DNA of 12,259 bases from Chloroflexota bacterium (GTDB lineage: Bacteria; Chloroflexota; Anaerolineae; Aggregatilineales; Phototrophicaceae), in NCBI GenBank assembly GCA_003242205.1, contig QGUR01000124.1, positions 1 to 12,259 of the forward strand, read 5' to 3'. Made by a program: the position numbers and the translations under genes. How positions within the stretch are numbered: the first letter of the stretch is position 1; each line of letters opens with the position of its first letter. Below the pieces are notes generated by a model. It saw only the letters and a list, made by a program, of their open reading frames with translations, had not been told where the DNA came from and did not search any database. Positions 6,343 through 12,259 of this stretch are shown piece by piece.

Positions 6343-7614
6343 ATGCGGTTACACGAGCTTCTTGAGCAGTCGTATCAAACTTTACTGAAACATGCACCGG
6401 GTGCGCGTGTTGTCTTGCTCCACCCACGAAGCCGTTACCGTTCAGTCGTCATTGCGCGACTGCTCAACGCGCCTGATGTATGCGCCTATTATTACGCCAT
6501 GGGGCCGGACGACATCAGCATCGAATCGTTCCTCTCCGGCATTACGCACGATGTCGCCAACCAGCACCCGACCTTTGGCCGTCATCTGGACATGCTGCCT
6601 GCCGAGGCGTGGCAGGACAAAAGGCTGCTTCTGGAAACCTTCGCCCGCGACATCAGCGAATTATCCGATGGCCCGTTCTTTCTAGTGCTCGACGAATACG
6701 ACCGCAGCGACAGCGCCGACCCGGTTCAATGGTTTATCGAGCAACTGGTGTCATTATTACCTGAACACTGCACGCTCGTCATCAATAGCCGCACGCTGCC
6801 GCGCCTGCCGTGGATTTCGATGATTGCCCGCAGGAGCGCGGTGCTGCTCGAAGATGACCGGCTAATCAGCAACGACTTTTATGACGTGCCGCGAGACGGC
6901 GAACAGCAGCTTGAGGTGTTCGCGCTTGGCCCCGGTTTCGTCCTGCTCAACGGCAAGATGATCGACACCTGGGAAGGCCACCTGCCGCGCCTGCTCTTCT
7001 TCTTTGCGCTGGATCGCCCGGTCATCACACGGTCCGAGATTTGTGAGGCGTTCTGGCCCAAGCTGGACACCGATCAGGCTGTCAACGTATTCCACGTCAC
7101 GAAACGCCGCCTGCACAAAGCGCTGAATATGGACGTGCTGGTGCACGAAGATGGTTACTACAAGGTCAACCCGCGGCTTGGCGTGCAGTACGACGCTGTC
7201 GATTTCGTCGCCCAGTTGATGGAAGGCCGCGACGAGAACAATCCCAATCGCATGGAAGCCTGGCAGCGCGCCATCGAGCTTTATCGCGGCCCGTTCCTGC
7301 AGGGGCATAACGACGAGTGGATTCTCTCGCGCCGGCAGGATTTTCAGGCGGGTTATCTGGAAGCGCTCACAGCGATGGCAAAACAGCGGCAGGAAGATGG
7401 GAGGCCCGAACACGCGCTCGGCCTGTTCCAGCGCGCGTTGGCAGAGAACAGCGAACACGAGGGGCTGCATCGGGAGATCATGCGCCTCTACACATCGCTG
7501 GGACGGCGCAGCGAGGCCGCAGCGCACTACCTGAAACTGGTGGACGACCTCAAACGACAGGGGCGCAAGCCGGAACCGGAGACCGTGGCGCTTTACAACG
7601 AAATTATGGCCTGA
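6343..7614 (+). CDS. SARP-like transcriptional regulator with degenerate ATPase and BTAD domain
   Basis: 423 residues, no signal peptide or membrane segment. Residues about 1-175 resemble the MalT/LuxR STAND ATPase: a Walker-B-like FFLVLDEYD (112-120) and a sensor-like CTLVINSR (143-150) followed by TLPRLPW. The Walker A region (LLHPRSRYRS, 25-34) lacks the GxxGxGKT pattern. Residues about 188-277 form an OmpR/SARP-type winged helix with LLFFFALDRPVITRSEICEAFWP. Residues about 282-423 are a BTAD domain of TPR-like helices (AIELYRGPFLQ, EALTAMAKQR, ALGLFQRALAEN). AGGAG at 6328-6332 lies ten bases before the ATG. The family regulates transcription; the target is unknown. Its own upstream palindrome suggests autoregulation (inference). 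The gene is alone and convergent with mgtE. Confidence 0.85.
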   Translation: MRLHELLEQSYQTLLKHAPGARVVLLHPRSRYRSVVIARLLNAPDVCAYYYAMGPDDISIESFLSGITHDVANQHPTFGRHLDMLPAEAWQDKRLLLETFARDISELSDGPFFLVLDEYDRSDSADPVQWFIEQLVSLLPEHCTLVINSRTLPRLPWISMIARRSAVLLEDDRLISNDFYDVPRDGEQQLEVFALGPGFVLLNGKMIDTWEGHLPRLLFFFALDRPVITRSEICEAFWPKLDTDQAVNVFHVTKRRLHKALNMDVLVHEDGYYKVNPRLGVQYDAVDFVAQLMEGRDENNPNRMEAWQRAIELYRGPFLQGHNDEWILSRRQDFQAGYLEALTAMAKQRQEDGRPEHALGLFQRALAENSEHEGLHREIMRLYTSLGRRSEAAAHYLKLVDDLKRQGRKPEPETVALYNEIMA

Positions 7615-7635
7615 CCGGCCTGAACGCATGGCATG

Positions 7636-7671
7636 AACAAATGCCCGCCGCGACGGCGGGCGTTTGTTTTT
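7636..7671 (+). terminator. Terminator shared by the BTAD gene and mgtE
   Basis: GCCCGCC (7643-7649) and GGCGGGC (7655-7661) with a GCGAC loop, extended by AACAAAT against GTTTGTT (one T-G pair) to a 14-bp stem, followed by further T to 7671. The A-rich left side offers a weaker T-rich tail (ATTTGTT) for transcripts from the other strand. It therefore probably stops the BTAD gene and also mgtE, whose stop codon overlaps the T-run. Confidence 0.88.
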
Positions 7672-9022
7672 AGCCGGCGGACATGATTTGTAACAACAAT
7701 GTTGCGATACTAAAGTAGGTCAACACGCCGGCGATATCGGCCAGTGACGTCACCAGCGGCGCGCTGGCGATTGCCGGATCAAAGCGAAAACGGGTAAGCA
7801 GAAACGGCAATACCGTACCGATTAGGCTGCCGACCACCACTACAATCACCATCGTCAGCGCTACGATGAGGGCAATTTCCGCCCCTGCTCTAAGCAAGCC
7901 GATGCCAGAAACCACGACTGCCATCGTCAGGCCCAACGCGGCGGAAATGACGATTTCCTTTCGCAAGAGCTGCCACCAGTCCTTCAGCTTCACCTCGCCC
8001 ATCGCCATGGCGCGCACGACAAGCGTTGCCGCCTGCGATCCGGCATTGCCGCTGCTGGCGATCAGCAGCGGCAGAAAAAAGACCAGCGTCACATTGGCGG
8101 CGATCGTCGCCTCGAAGCTGGCGATCACCGCACCTGAGAATACATTGGTAAAAACCAGAGCCAGCAGCCAGCCCACGCGCCCGCGGTAGACTTCCCGAAA
8201 TGTCGCATCGGGGAAACTGCGCTTCAGCGGCGCAATGGCTGCCACCCGGTGAAAGTCCTCCGTCGCCTCTTCCTGAGCCACGTCGAGCACGTCGTCGAAA
8301 GTGACGATGCCAACCAGCACGCCGTGCGTATCAACGACGGGCAGGATCGGGAGGTCATAGCGTTCCATGGTGCGAACCGCCGCTTCCCGGTCCTGATCGG
8401 CCTGCAGGGCGATAAACATCGAGTCCATCAGGTCTGAAACCCGGGTCTCCGGCTCGGCCAGAATGAACTGTTTGAGATCGAGCGCGTCGAGCAGTTGCCA
8501 GCCATCGTCCACCACATACAGCGTGTCGATGGTTTCGCTTTTCTGCCCTCTGGCACGAACATGCTGGAGCGCTTGAGCAACCGTCCAGTGTGGTTTCACC
8601 GCGACGTAGGCAGGCGTCATCAGACGGCCAACGCTCTCCGGCGGGTAGCCCAGAAGCTGGCGTGTTTGCCGCAGGTCTTCCGGCGATAACAGGTTCAGCA
8701 GCTTCTGTGTGACTTCTCCCGGCAGCTCTCCGAGAAGATGCACGCGATCATCGACGGCCAGTTCGCTCAGCAGCCGGCGGGTCTCTTCCTGAGTCAGTTC
8801 CTCCATCAGCCGGTTCTGCCGGTCTGGTTCGAGGAGCGAAAAGACATTGCCGGCAACGTCGCGCGGAAGCAGACGGAACAGCAACATGCGCTCCGGCATG
8901 TCGATTTCAAACAGCAGATCGGCCAGCTCCGGCTCAGGCACAGTGGCGACTTCCTGACGCAGCTCGTCCAGACGCCTTTCGGAGAGCAACTCGCGCACGT
9001 TCACAATCTGGCTTTCCAGCAT
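7670..9022 (-). CDS. mgtE: Magnesium transporter MgtE
   Basis: Inner-membrane Mg2+ channel gated by cytosolic magnesium. 450 residues from the ATG at 9022. Order: N-terminal helical superfamily domain (about 1-130), two CBS domains (about 137-197 and 201-250), connecting helix, then five membrane helices (about 283-447). GNAGSQ (325-330) and FDPAIASAPLVTSLADIAG (from 414) are the conserved pore segments; Asp429 aligns with the conserved acidic residue of the last helix. A very strong AGGAGG lies five bases before this ATG; the in-frame GTG immediately upstream (9025) would leave only two bases, so ATG is preferred. No M-box riboswitch is recognisable upstream. No convincing promoter is seen between it and the tRNA gene terminator. 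Confidence 0.96.
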   Translation of the reverse strand: MLESQIVNVRELLSERRLDELRQEVATVPEPELADLLFEIDMPERMLLFRLLPRDVAGNVFSLLEPDRQNRLMEELTQEETRRLLSELAVDDRVHLLGELPGEVTQKLLNLLSPEDLRQTRQLLGYPPESVGRLMTPAYVAVKPHWTVAQALQHVRARGQKSETIDTLYVVDDGWQLLDALDLKQFILAEPETRVSDLMDSMFIALQADQDREAAVRTMERYDLPILPVVDTHGVLVGIVTFDDVLDVAQEEATEDFHRVAAIAPLKRSFPDATFREVYRGRVGWLLALVFTNVFSGAVIASFEATIAANVTLVFFLPLLIASSGNAGSQAATLVVRAMAMGEVKLKDWWQLLRKEIVISAALGLTMAVVVSGIGLLRAGAEIALIVALTMVIVVVVGSLIGTVLPFLLTRFRFDPAIASAPLVTSLADIAGVLTYFSIATLLLQIMSAG

Positions 9023-9066
9023 CACCCCCTCCTGTTACCGCGTGGCCTGATGGCCGCCAACCTCGG

Positions 9067-9098
9067 AAATAAAAACGCCTACACAAGGCAGGCGTTTT
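9067..9098 (-). terminator. Intrinsic terminator downstream of tRNA-Arg
   Basis: On the minus strand, a perfect 9-bp stem AAAACGCCT and AGGCGTTTT (plus-strand 9090-9098 and 9072-9080) with a 9-base loop, continuing as TTTTTATTT. It follows the tRNA 3' end by 14 bases and precedes the mgtE start by about 45 bases. Transcripts reaching mgtE from the tRNA promoter must read through it. Confidence 0.85.
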
Positions 9099-9112
9099 CC
9101 GTTCTTCACGTG

Positions 9113-9185
9113 CGTCCCTGGAGGGATTCGAACCCCCGACCTTGAACTTAGAAGGTTCCTGCTCTATCCACTGAGCTACAGGGAC
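9113..9185 (-). tRNA. tRNA-Arg (anticodon UCU)
   Basis: 73-base cloverleaf on the minus strand. Acceptor GTCCCTG pairs perfectly with CAGGGAC; D-stem GCTC/GAGC with loop AGTGGATA; anticodon loop CTTCTAA gives anticodon TCT, decoding AGA (and AGG by wobble); T-arm GGGGG/CCCTC with the standard TTCGAAT loop. Discriminator is G, suiting arginine. CCA is not encoded (CAC follows), so it is added after transcription. The outermost anticodon-stem pair (27-43) is a G-A mismatch; the other four pairs are standard. Confidence 0.95.
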
Positions 9186-9204
9186 ATCATGAGGTTTCCC
9201 TCAG

Positions 9205-9233
9205 ATCATACGGGAAAATGCGCCTGCAAACAA
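9205..9233 (-). promoter_or_regulatory. Probable promoter of tRNA-Arg
   Basis: On the minus strand, TTGTTT (9233-9228), 17-bp spacer, TATGAT (9210-9205), placing the start near 9198, about 12 bases before the mature tRNA 5' end. TGAGG-GAAA-CCTCA (9203-9190) forms a small GNRA-capped hairpin adjoining this start. Confidence 0.5.
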
Positions 9234-9239
9234 GCCTGA

Positions 9240-9261
9240 TTCGGCGCGATGAGCCGCCGAA
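9240..9261. repeat. 7-bp inverted repeat between divergent tRNA and gyrB promoters
   Basis: TTCGGCG (9240-9246) and CGCCGAA (9255-9261) are perfect complements around an 8-base spacer. Neither strand has a T-run after it, so it is not an intrinsic terminator. It might be a protein-binding site; this is inference from symmetry. Confidence 0.45.
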
Positions 9262-9277
9262 AATCATCCCGCACACC

Positions 9278-9291
9278 AGCACAAATGTGCT
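9278..9291. promoter_or_regulatory. Operator-like inverted repeat upstream of the gyrB promoter
   Basis: AGCACA-AA-TGTGCT, a 6-bp-arm inverted repeat, ends 19 bp before the gyrB -35 box. The position would suit an activator or repressor. No known factor is assigned. Confidence 0.45.
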
Positions 9292-9310
9292 AAAATAGCC
9301 GGGAACGCTA

Positions 9311-9339
9311 TTGGCGCGGGCGCGTATGTATAGTATAAT
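9311..9339 (+). promoter_or_regulatory. gyrB promoter
   Basis: TTGGCG (9311-9316), exactly 17 bp, then a perfect TATAAT (9334-9339). Start of transcription is expected near 9346, leaving a leader of about 230 bases before the gyrB ATG. The surrounding AT-rich stretch (TATGTATAGTATAATAAATG) stands out in otherwise GC-rich DNA. Confidence 0.75.
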
Positions 9340-9345
9340 AAATGA

Positions 9346-9575
9346 AGCGAACAAGCCTTTTCAGAAGGACTTCACCTCGCAAAAACAGGCATCCATTGAC
9401 CGAAGCCTTCCGGCTGACTTGCTTAGGTCAGAATGACCTGAACGTTCTAGAACCAATCGCGGCACACCATAGTGATCGGCGGCCACGCTGTGGGCCTTCC
9501 GGCGCGGTCTGGGCTTTCCTGCGTCATTCGCCCGGCGCGCGTGGCGTGCCAGCCAATTGGTGACGAGGAGATCGT
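9346..9575 (+). promoter_or_regulatory. Long structured gyrB leader
   Basis: About 230 bases without a believable gene; an open frame from 9342 to 9563 has no ribosome binding site and abnormal composition. The leader holds several self-complementary elements: AGCC-TTCC-GGCT (9404-9415); AGGTCA-GAA-TGACCT (9425-9439); and overlapping palindromes GAACGTTC (9440-9447) and GTTCTAGAAC (9444-9453). GGTCA (9426-9430) can pair either with TGACC upstream (9397-9401) or TGACC downstream (9434-9438). GAGGAG at 9565-9570 is the gyrB ribosome binding site. A regulatory role is inference. Confidence 0.5.
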
Positions 9576-11555
9576 ATGACGGATCGCACAGGGATTGCTC
9601 CCCAAGTTTATACCGAAGATAACATTCGCAAGCTTGATCCGATGGAGCACATTCGCCTCCGCCCCGGCATGTATGTCGGAGGAACGGACTCGCGAGCGCT
9701 GCACCATCTGATTTACGAAGTCGTAGACAATGCCATTGACGAGGCCCTGGCAGGTCGCTGCGACACGATTATCGTTACCCTGATGGACGACAACTGGGTG
9801 TCTGTGGACGATAACGGCGTCGGCATTCCGGTCGGCTTCAAGAAAGAAGCCAATATGTCGACGCTGGAAATGGTCATGACGCAGGTCGGCGCTGGCGGCA
9901 AATTCGACAACAGCGCTTATAAAGTCAGCGGTGGTCTGCACGGCGTCGGTGTTTCGGCGGTGAACGCGTTATCCGAGGAGCTGACGGCGGAAGTGCGCCG
10001 CAACGGCTACCTGTGGCGACAGACATATCAGGCCGGAAAGCCGGTTACCGAAGTCAAGAAAGTGCGCCCGCTTAAGGATGGCGAGCCAACCGGAACCAAG
10101 ATCACTTTCAAGCCTGACTTTACCGTTCTCGAACCCAACGAATTTAGCTATTCCACGCTGGCGCAGCGTTTCCGTGAGATGGCCTTCGTCACCCGCCGCG
10201 TCACGATTACGTTGCGCGACGAGCGTGTCAAGCCGATTCCGAAAGAGATCACTTTTTATTTTGAAGGCGGCCTGCAGTCGTTCGTGCGCTATCTGAACCG
10301 CAACCGTACCCCGCTGCACCAGCCGGTTTACGCAGAACGCGACGTCGAGATCACCCCGGAAGGCAAGCAGCCGGTGACGATCGGCGTTGAAGTCGCCTTC
10401 CAGTACACCGATACGGCGACCGTGACCGAACTGGCTTTCGCCAACACGATCAACACGCCCGACGGTGGCACGCACCTGACCGGCCTGCGCGCCTCTCTGA
10501 CCGGCGTCATCAATCGTTACGCGCGCAAAGCGGGCTTGCTGAAAGAGAAGGACAACAACTTCTCCGGCAATGACACACTGGAAGGCCTGACGGCGATTGT
10601 CAGCATCAAGCATCCGCATCCGTCATTTGAAAGCCAGACCAAGGTTAAGCTGATCAATCCCGAAGTGCAGGGCGCGGTTTCGCAGGTCGTCACCGAGGTC
10701 TTCAGCGAATTTCTGGAAGTGAACCAGCGCGAAGCCCGCCGGATTGTCGAGAAATGTATGACGAGCATGCGCGCCCGTGAAGCCGCGCGCAAGGCCCGCG
10801 ATCTGGTTCGTAGCGGCCCCAGCCTGCTCGAAAGCTCGACGTTGCCCGGCAAACTGGCCGACTGCTCGCAGCATGGCGAAAACGCGGAAATCTACATCGT
10901 CGAGGGCGACTCGGCGGGCGGCTCGGCCAAACAGGGACGCGACCGCCATTTCCAGGCCATTCTGCCGCTGCGCGGCAAAATCCTGAACACCGAGCGCGCG
11001 CGGCTGGATAAGATGCTGGACAACAACGAAATCAAGGCGCTTATCTCGGCGCTGGGCACGGGCATCAGCGAAGACTTCCGCCTTGAAGGGCTGCGCTATG
11101 GCCGCGTCATCATCATGACCGACGCCGACGTAGACGGCAGCCACATTCGCACCCTGTTGCTAACGTTCTTCTTCCGCCACATGCAGCCGCTGATTCAGAA
11201 CGGCCACCTGTACATCGCCCAGCCGCCGATCTTCCGGCTGCAAAACGGCAAGGACGTCGAGTATCTGTATAGCGAAGCAGGCGTCAATGAGAACGAGCTG
11301 CTCGCACGCGCCCTCAAGCGCTACAAGGACCCGGACAAGGTCAAAGTCAGCCGCTACAAGGGCCTCGGCGAAATGAACCCGGAACAACTGTGGGAAACGA
11401 CCATGGATCCGCAGACGCGCACGCTGCTGCAGGTCACCATCGAAGACGCCGCCGAAGCGGATCGCATTTTCGATATGCTGATGGGCAGCGCCGTGCCGCC
11501 GCGCCGTCGCTTCATCCAGACGCACGCCAGAAACGTTCGCAACCTCGACGTCTAA
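9576..11555 (+). CDS. gyrB: DNA gyrase subunit B
   Basis: ATPase subunit of gyrase, which introduces negative supercoils together with GyrA. 659 residues, the compact form without the large insert of enterobacterial GyrB. GHKL ATPase: EVVDNAIDEA with general-base Glu48, DDNGVGIPV (78-86), GGLHGVGVSAVNALS (119-133). Transducer with PDGGTHLTG and the QTK loop, here FESQTKVKL rather than the more usual FEGQTK. Toprim: EGDSAGGSAKQGRDR with Glu443, ILPLRGKILNTERA, and MTDADVDGSH with Asp516, Asp518 and Asp520. RYKGLGEMNPEQLWETTMDP and the ending HARNVRNLDV are typical. The KQGRDR segment and C-terminus favour GyrB over ParE. Start from GAGGAG five bases upstream. Not next to dnaN, recF or gyrA. 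Confidence 0.96.
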   Translation: MTDRTGIAPQVYTEDNIRKLDPMEHIRLRPGMYVGGTDSRALHHLIYEVVDNAIDEALAGRCDTIIVTLMDDNWVSVDDNGVGIPVGFKKEANMSTLEMVMTQVGAGGKFDNSAYKVSGGLHGVGVSAVNALSEELTAEVRRNGYLWRQTYQAGKPVTEVKKVRPLKDGEPTGTKITFKPDFTVLEPNEFSYSTLAQRFREMAFVTRRVTITLRDERVKPIPKEITFYFEGGLQSFVRYLNRNRTPLHQPVYAERDVEITPEGKQPVTIGVEVAFQYTDTATVTELAFANTINTPDGGTHLTGLRASLTGVINRYARKAGLLKEKDNNFSGNDTLEGLTAIVSIKHPHPSFESQTKVKLINPEVQGAVSQVVTEVFSEFLEVNQREARRIVEKCMTSMRAREAARKARDLVRSGPSLLESSTLPGKLADCSQHGENAEIYIVEGDSAGGSAKQGRDRHFQAILPLRGKILNTERARLDKMLDNNEIKALISALGTGISEDFRLEGLRYGRVIIMTDADVDGSHIRTLLLTFFFRHMQPLIQNGHLYIAQPPIFRLQNGKDVEYLYSEAGVNENELLARALKRYKDPDKVKVSRYKGLGEMNPEQLWETTMDPQTRTLLQVTIEDAAEADRIFDMLMGSAVPPRRRFIQTHARNVRNLDV

Positions 11556-11579
11556 TCGCCGCAGCACGACAGGATACCG

Positions 11580-11608
11580 GGCGCCCCTCACTTCAGAGGG
11601 GCGCTTTT
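11580..11608 (+). terminator. Intrinsic terminator of gyrB
   Basis: Perfect 9-bp stem GCGCCCCTC (11581-11589) and GAGGGGCGC (11596-11604) with ACTTCA loop, extendable by one G-T pair, followed by TTTT. It lies 25 bases after the gyrB stop. On the opposite strand no T-run follows, so it serves gyrB mainly. Confidence 0.9.
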
Positions 11609-11624
11609 GATTCCAGCCGTCAGT

Positions 11625-12259
11625 CTAGAGAGGCCAGATCACCGGCACAAGCACCAGCGCGAGGATGAAAATGATGATCGTGAGCAGCGCCCCAACCTTC
11701 ACGAAGTCGGTAAACCGGTAGCGTCCCGGGCCATAGACCATCATGCAGGCCGGTTCCAGCGGCGTAATGTAGGAGCAACTCGCCGCCACCGCGATCATCA
11801 TCGCAAATGTGCGGGGATTCAGGCCAAGCTGCACAGCCGTCTGGATGGCGACCGGAAGAATGACGACCGCCGCCGCCTGATTGGACATCGGCTGAGTGAG
11901 CAACATGGTCGCAACAAAAAACGCGCCGAGCAGAACCAGCGGGCTGGCTCCGGCTGTCAGGCGGACAATTTGATCCGCGAGGAAATCCGCAGTGCCGGTC
12001 GTCGCCATTGCCGTGCCGAGCGCCAGCATACCGCCAACCAGAATGATGAGCTTCCACTCGACTTCCCGGTAGGCTTCTTCAGGCGTGATACAGCGCGTCA
12101 CAAACGCCAGCGCCGCCCCGGCCAGCAGGGCCACCGGCAGCGGAACCCAGCCCACAGTGCCGACCAGCAACGAACCCACGAACAGGGCCACTGCGATCGG
12201 CGCGCGCTGCAAATTCGGTCGCTGCCCCTCGACCTGTCCGAGAATACTGATCGTGCGAT
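11625..12259 (-). CDS. SLC13/DASS-family permease, C-terminal part (5' partial)
   Basis: The frame is open to the right edge; 210 C-terminal residues are visible. It encodes an inner-membrane anion or carboxylate transporter of the SLC13 type. The first visible residues (RTISILGQVEGQRPNLQ) look like the tail of a soluble regulatory (TrkA-C-like) domain or a linker. Strongly hydrophobic helices follow. LLTQPMSNQAAAVVILPVAI matches the family's second SNxxA pore hairpin, and SCSYITPLEPACMMVYGPGRYRFTDFVKVG matches the following conserved T-P segment. Ends at TAG 11627-11625, convergent with gyrB. A start at the TTG at 12212 is rejected because homology-like sequence continues upstream. The substrate (dicarboxylate, sulfate or other) cannot be told. 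Confidence 0.85.
   Translation of the reverse strand, partial: RTISILGQVEGQRPNLQRAPIAVALFVGSLLVGTVGWVPLPVALLAGAALAFVTRCITPEEAYREVEWKLIILVGGMLALGTAMATTGTADFLADQIVRLTAGASPLVLLGAFFVATMLLTQPMSNQAAAVVILPVAIQTAVQLGLNPRTFAMMIAVAASCSYITPLEPACMMVYGPGRYRFTDFVKVGALLTIIIFILALVLVPVIWPL

Noticed and set aside
9023..9112. M-box magnesium riboswitch upstream of mgtE
   Set aside because: The 90 bases between the tRNA and mgtE contain only the tRNA terminator and a ribosome binding site; too short and without M-box features.
9342..9563. 73-codon open frame directly after the gyrB -10 box
   Set aside because: Its ATG would overlap the expected transcription start, it has no ribosome binding site, and the Arg/Pro-rich product resembles nothing; better read as untranslated leader.
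11620..12057. Alternative minus-strand frame over the SLC13 transporter
   Set aside because: It lacks the continuous hydrophobic helices and family motifs seen in the frame ending at 11625.

Overview
The window is GC-rich, densely packed bacterial chromosome. Its protein sequences look most like Chloroflexota (Anaerolineae-type). The grounds are a fused MalT-like/SARP-BTAD regulator, the style of the SelB and HisA sequences, and a split histidine operon; this assignment is inference without a database search. There are no insertion sequences, phage genes or CRISPR arrays, and gene content is mostly housekeeping.

Layout: (1) 1-1789 (+), a nearly complete selenocysteine elongation factor selB, cut by the left edge. 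(2) 1816-2676 (-), a SAM hydroxide adenosyltransferase (DUF62) convergent with selB. (3) 2677-2957, a divergent control region holding a 14-bp palindrome, a strong sigma70-type promoter and a his leader. (4) 2958-6138 (+), a tightly coupled operon hisH-hisA-hisF-hisI-hisE followed by a YbgC-type thioesterase. (5) 6343-7614 (+), a transcriptional regulator with a degenerate ATPase domain, a winged helix and a BTAD domain, convergent on (6) mgtE (-), a magnesium transporter; the two share a terminator hairpin. (7) 9113-9185 (-), tRNA-Arg(UCU) with its own terminator. (8) 9186-9575, a 390-base divergent regulatory region with a near-consensus gyrB promoter and a long structured leader. (9) 9576-11555 (+), gyrB. 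(10) 11625-12259 (-), the C-terminal part of an SLC13-family transporter, cut by the right edge.

The most interesting feature is the leader in front of hisH. Downstream of a TTGACA-N18-TATACT promoter there is a short reading frame (2816-2878) with a good ribosome binding site, a GTG start and three consecutive histidine codons. It is followed by a perfect intrinsic terminator just before the hisH ribosome binding site. The last codons of this frame can pair either with the His-codon segment or with the 5' arm of the terminator. This is the full logic of ribosome-mediated transcription attenuation, classically known from enterobacterial his operons. It would make histidine supply control HisH/HisF (IGP synthase), HisA, HisI and HisE together.

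The his genes present cover the middle steps of the pathway: PRA-PP to PRA-CH to ProFAR to PRFAR to IGP. hisG, hisB, hisC and hisD must lie elsewhere if the organism makes histidine.
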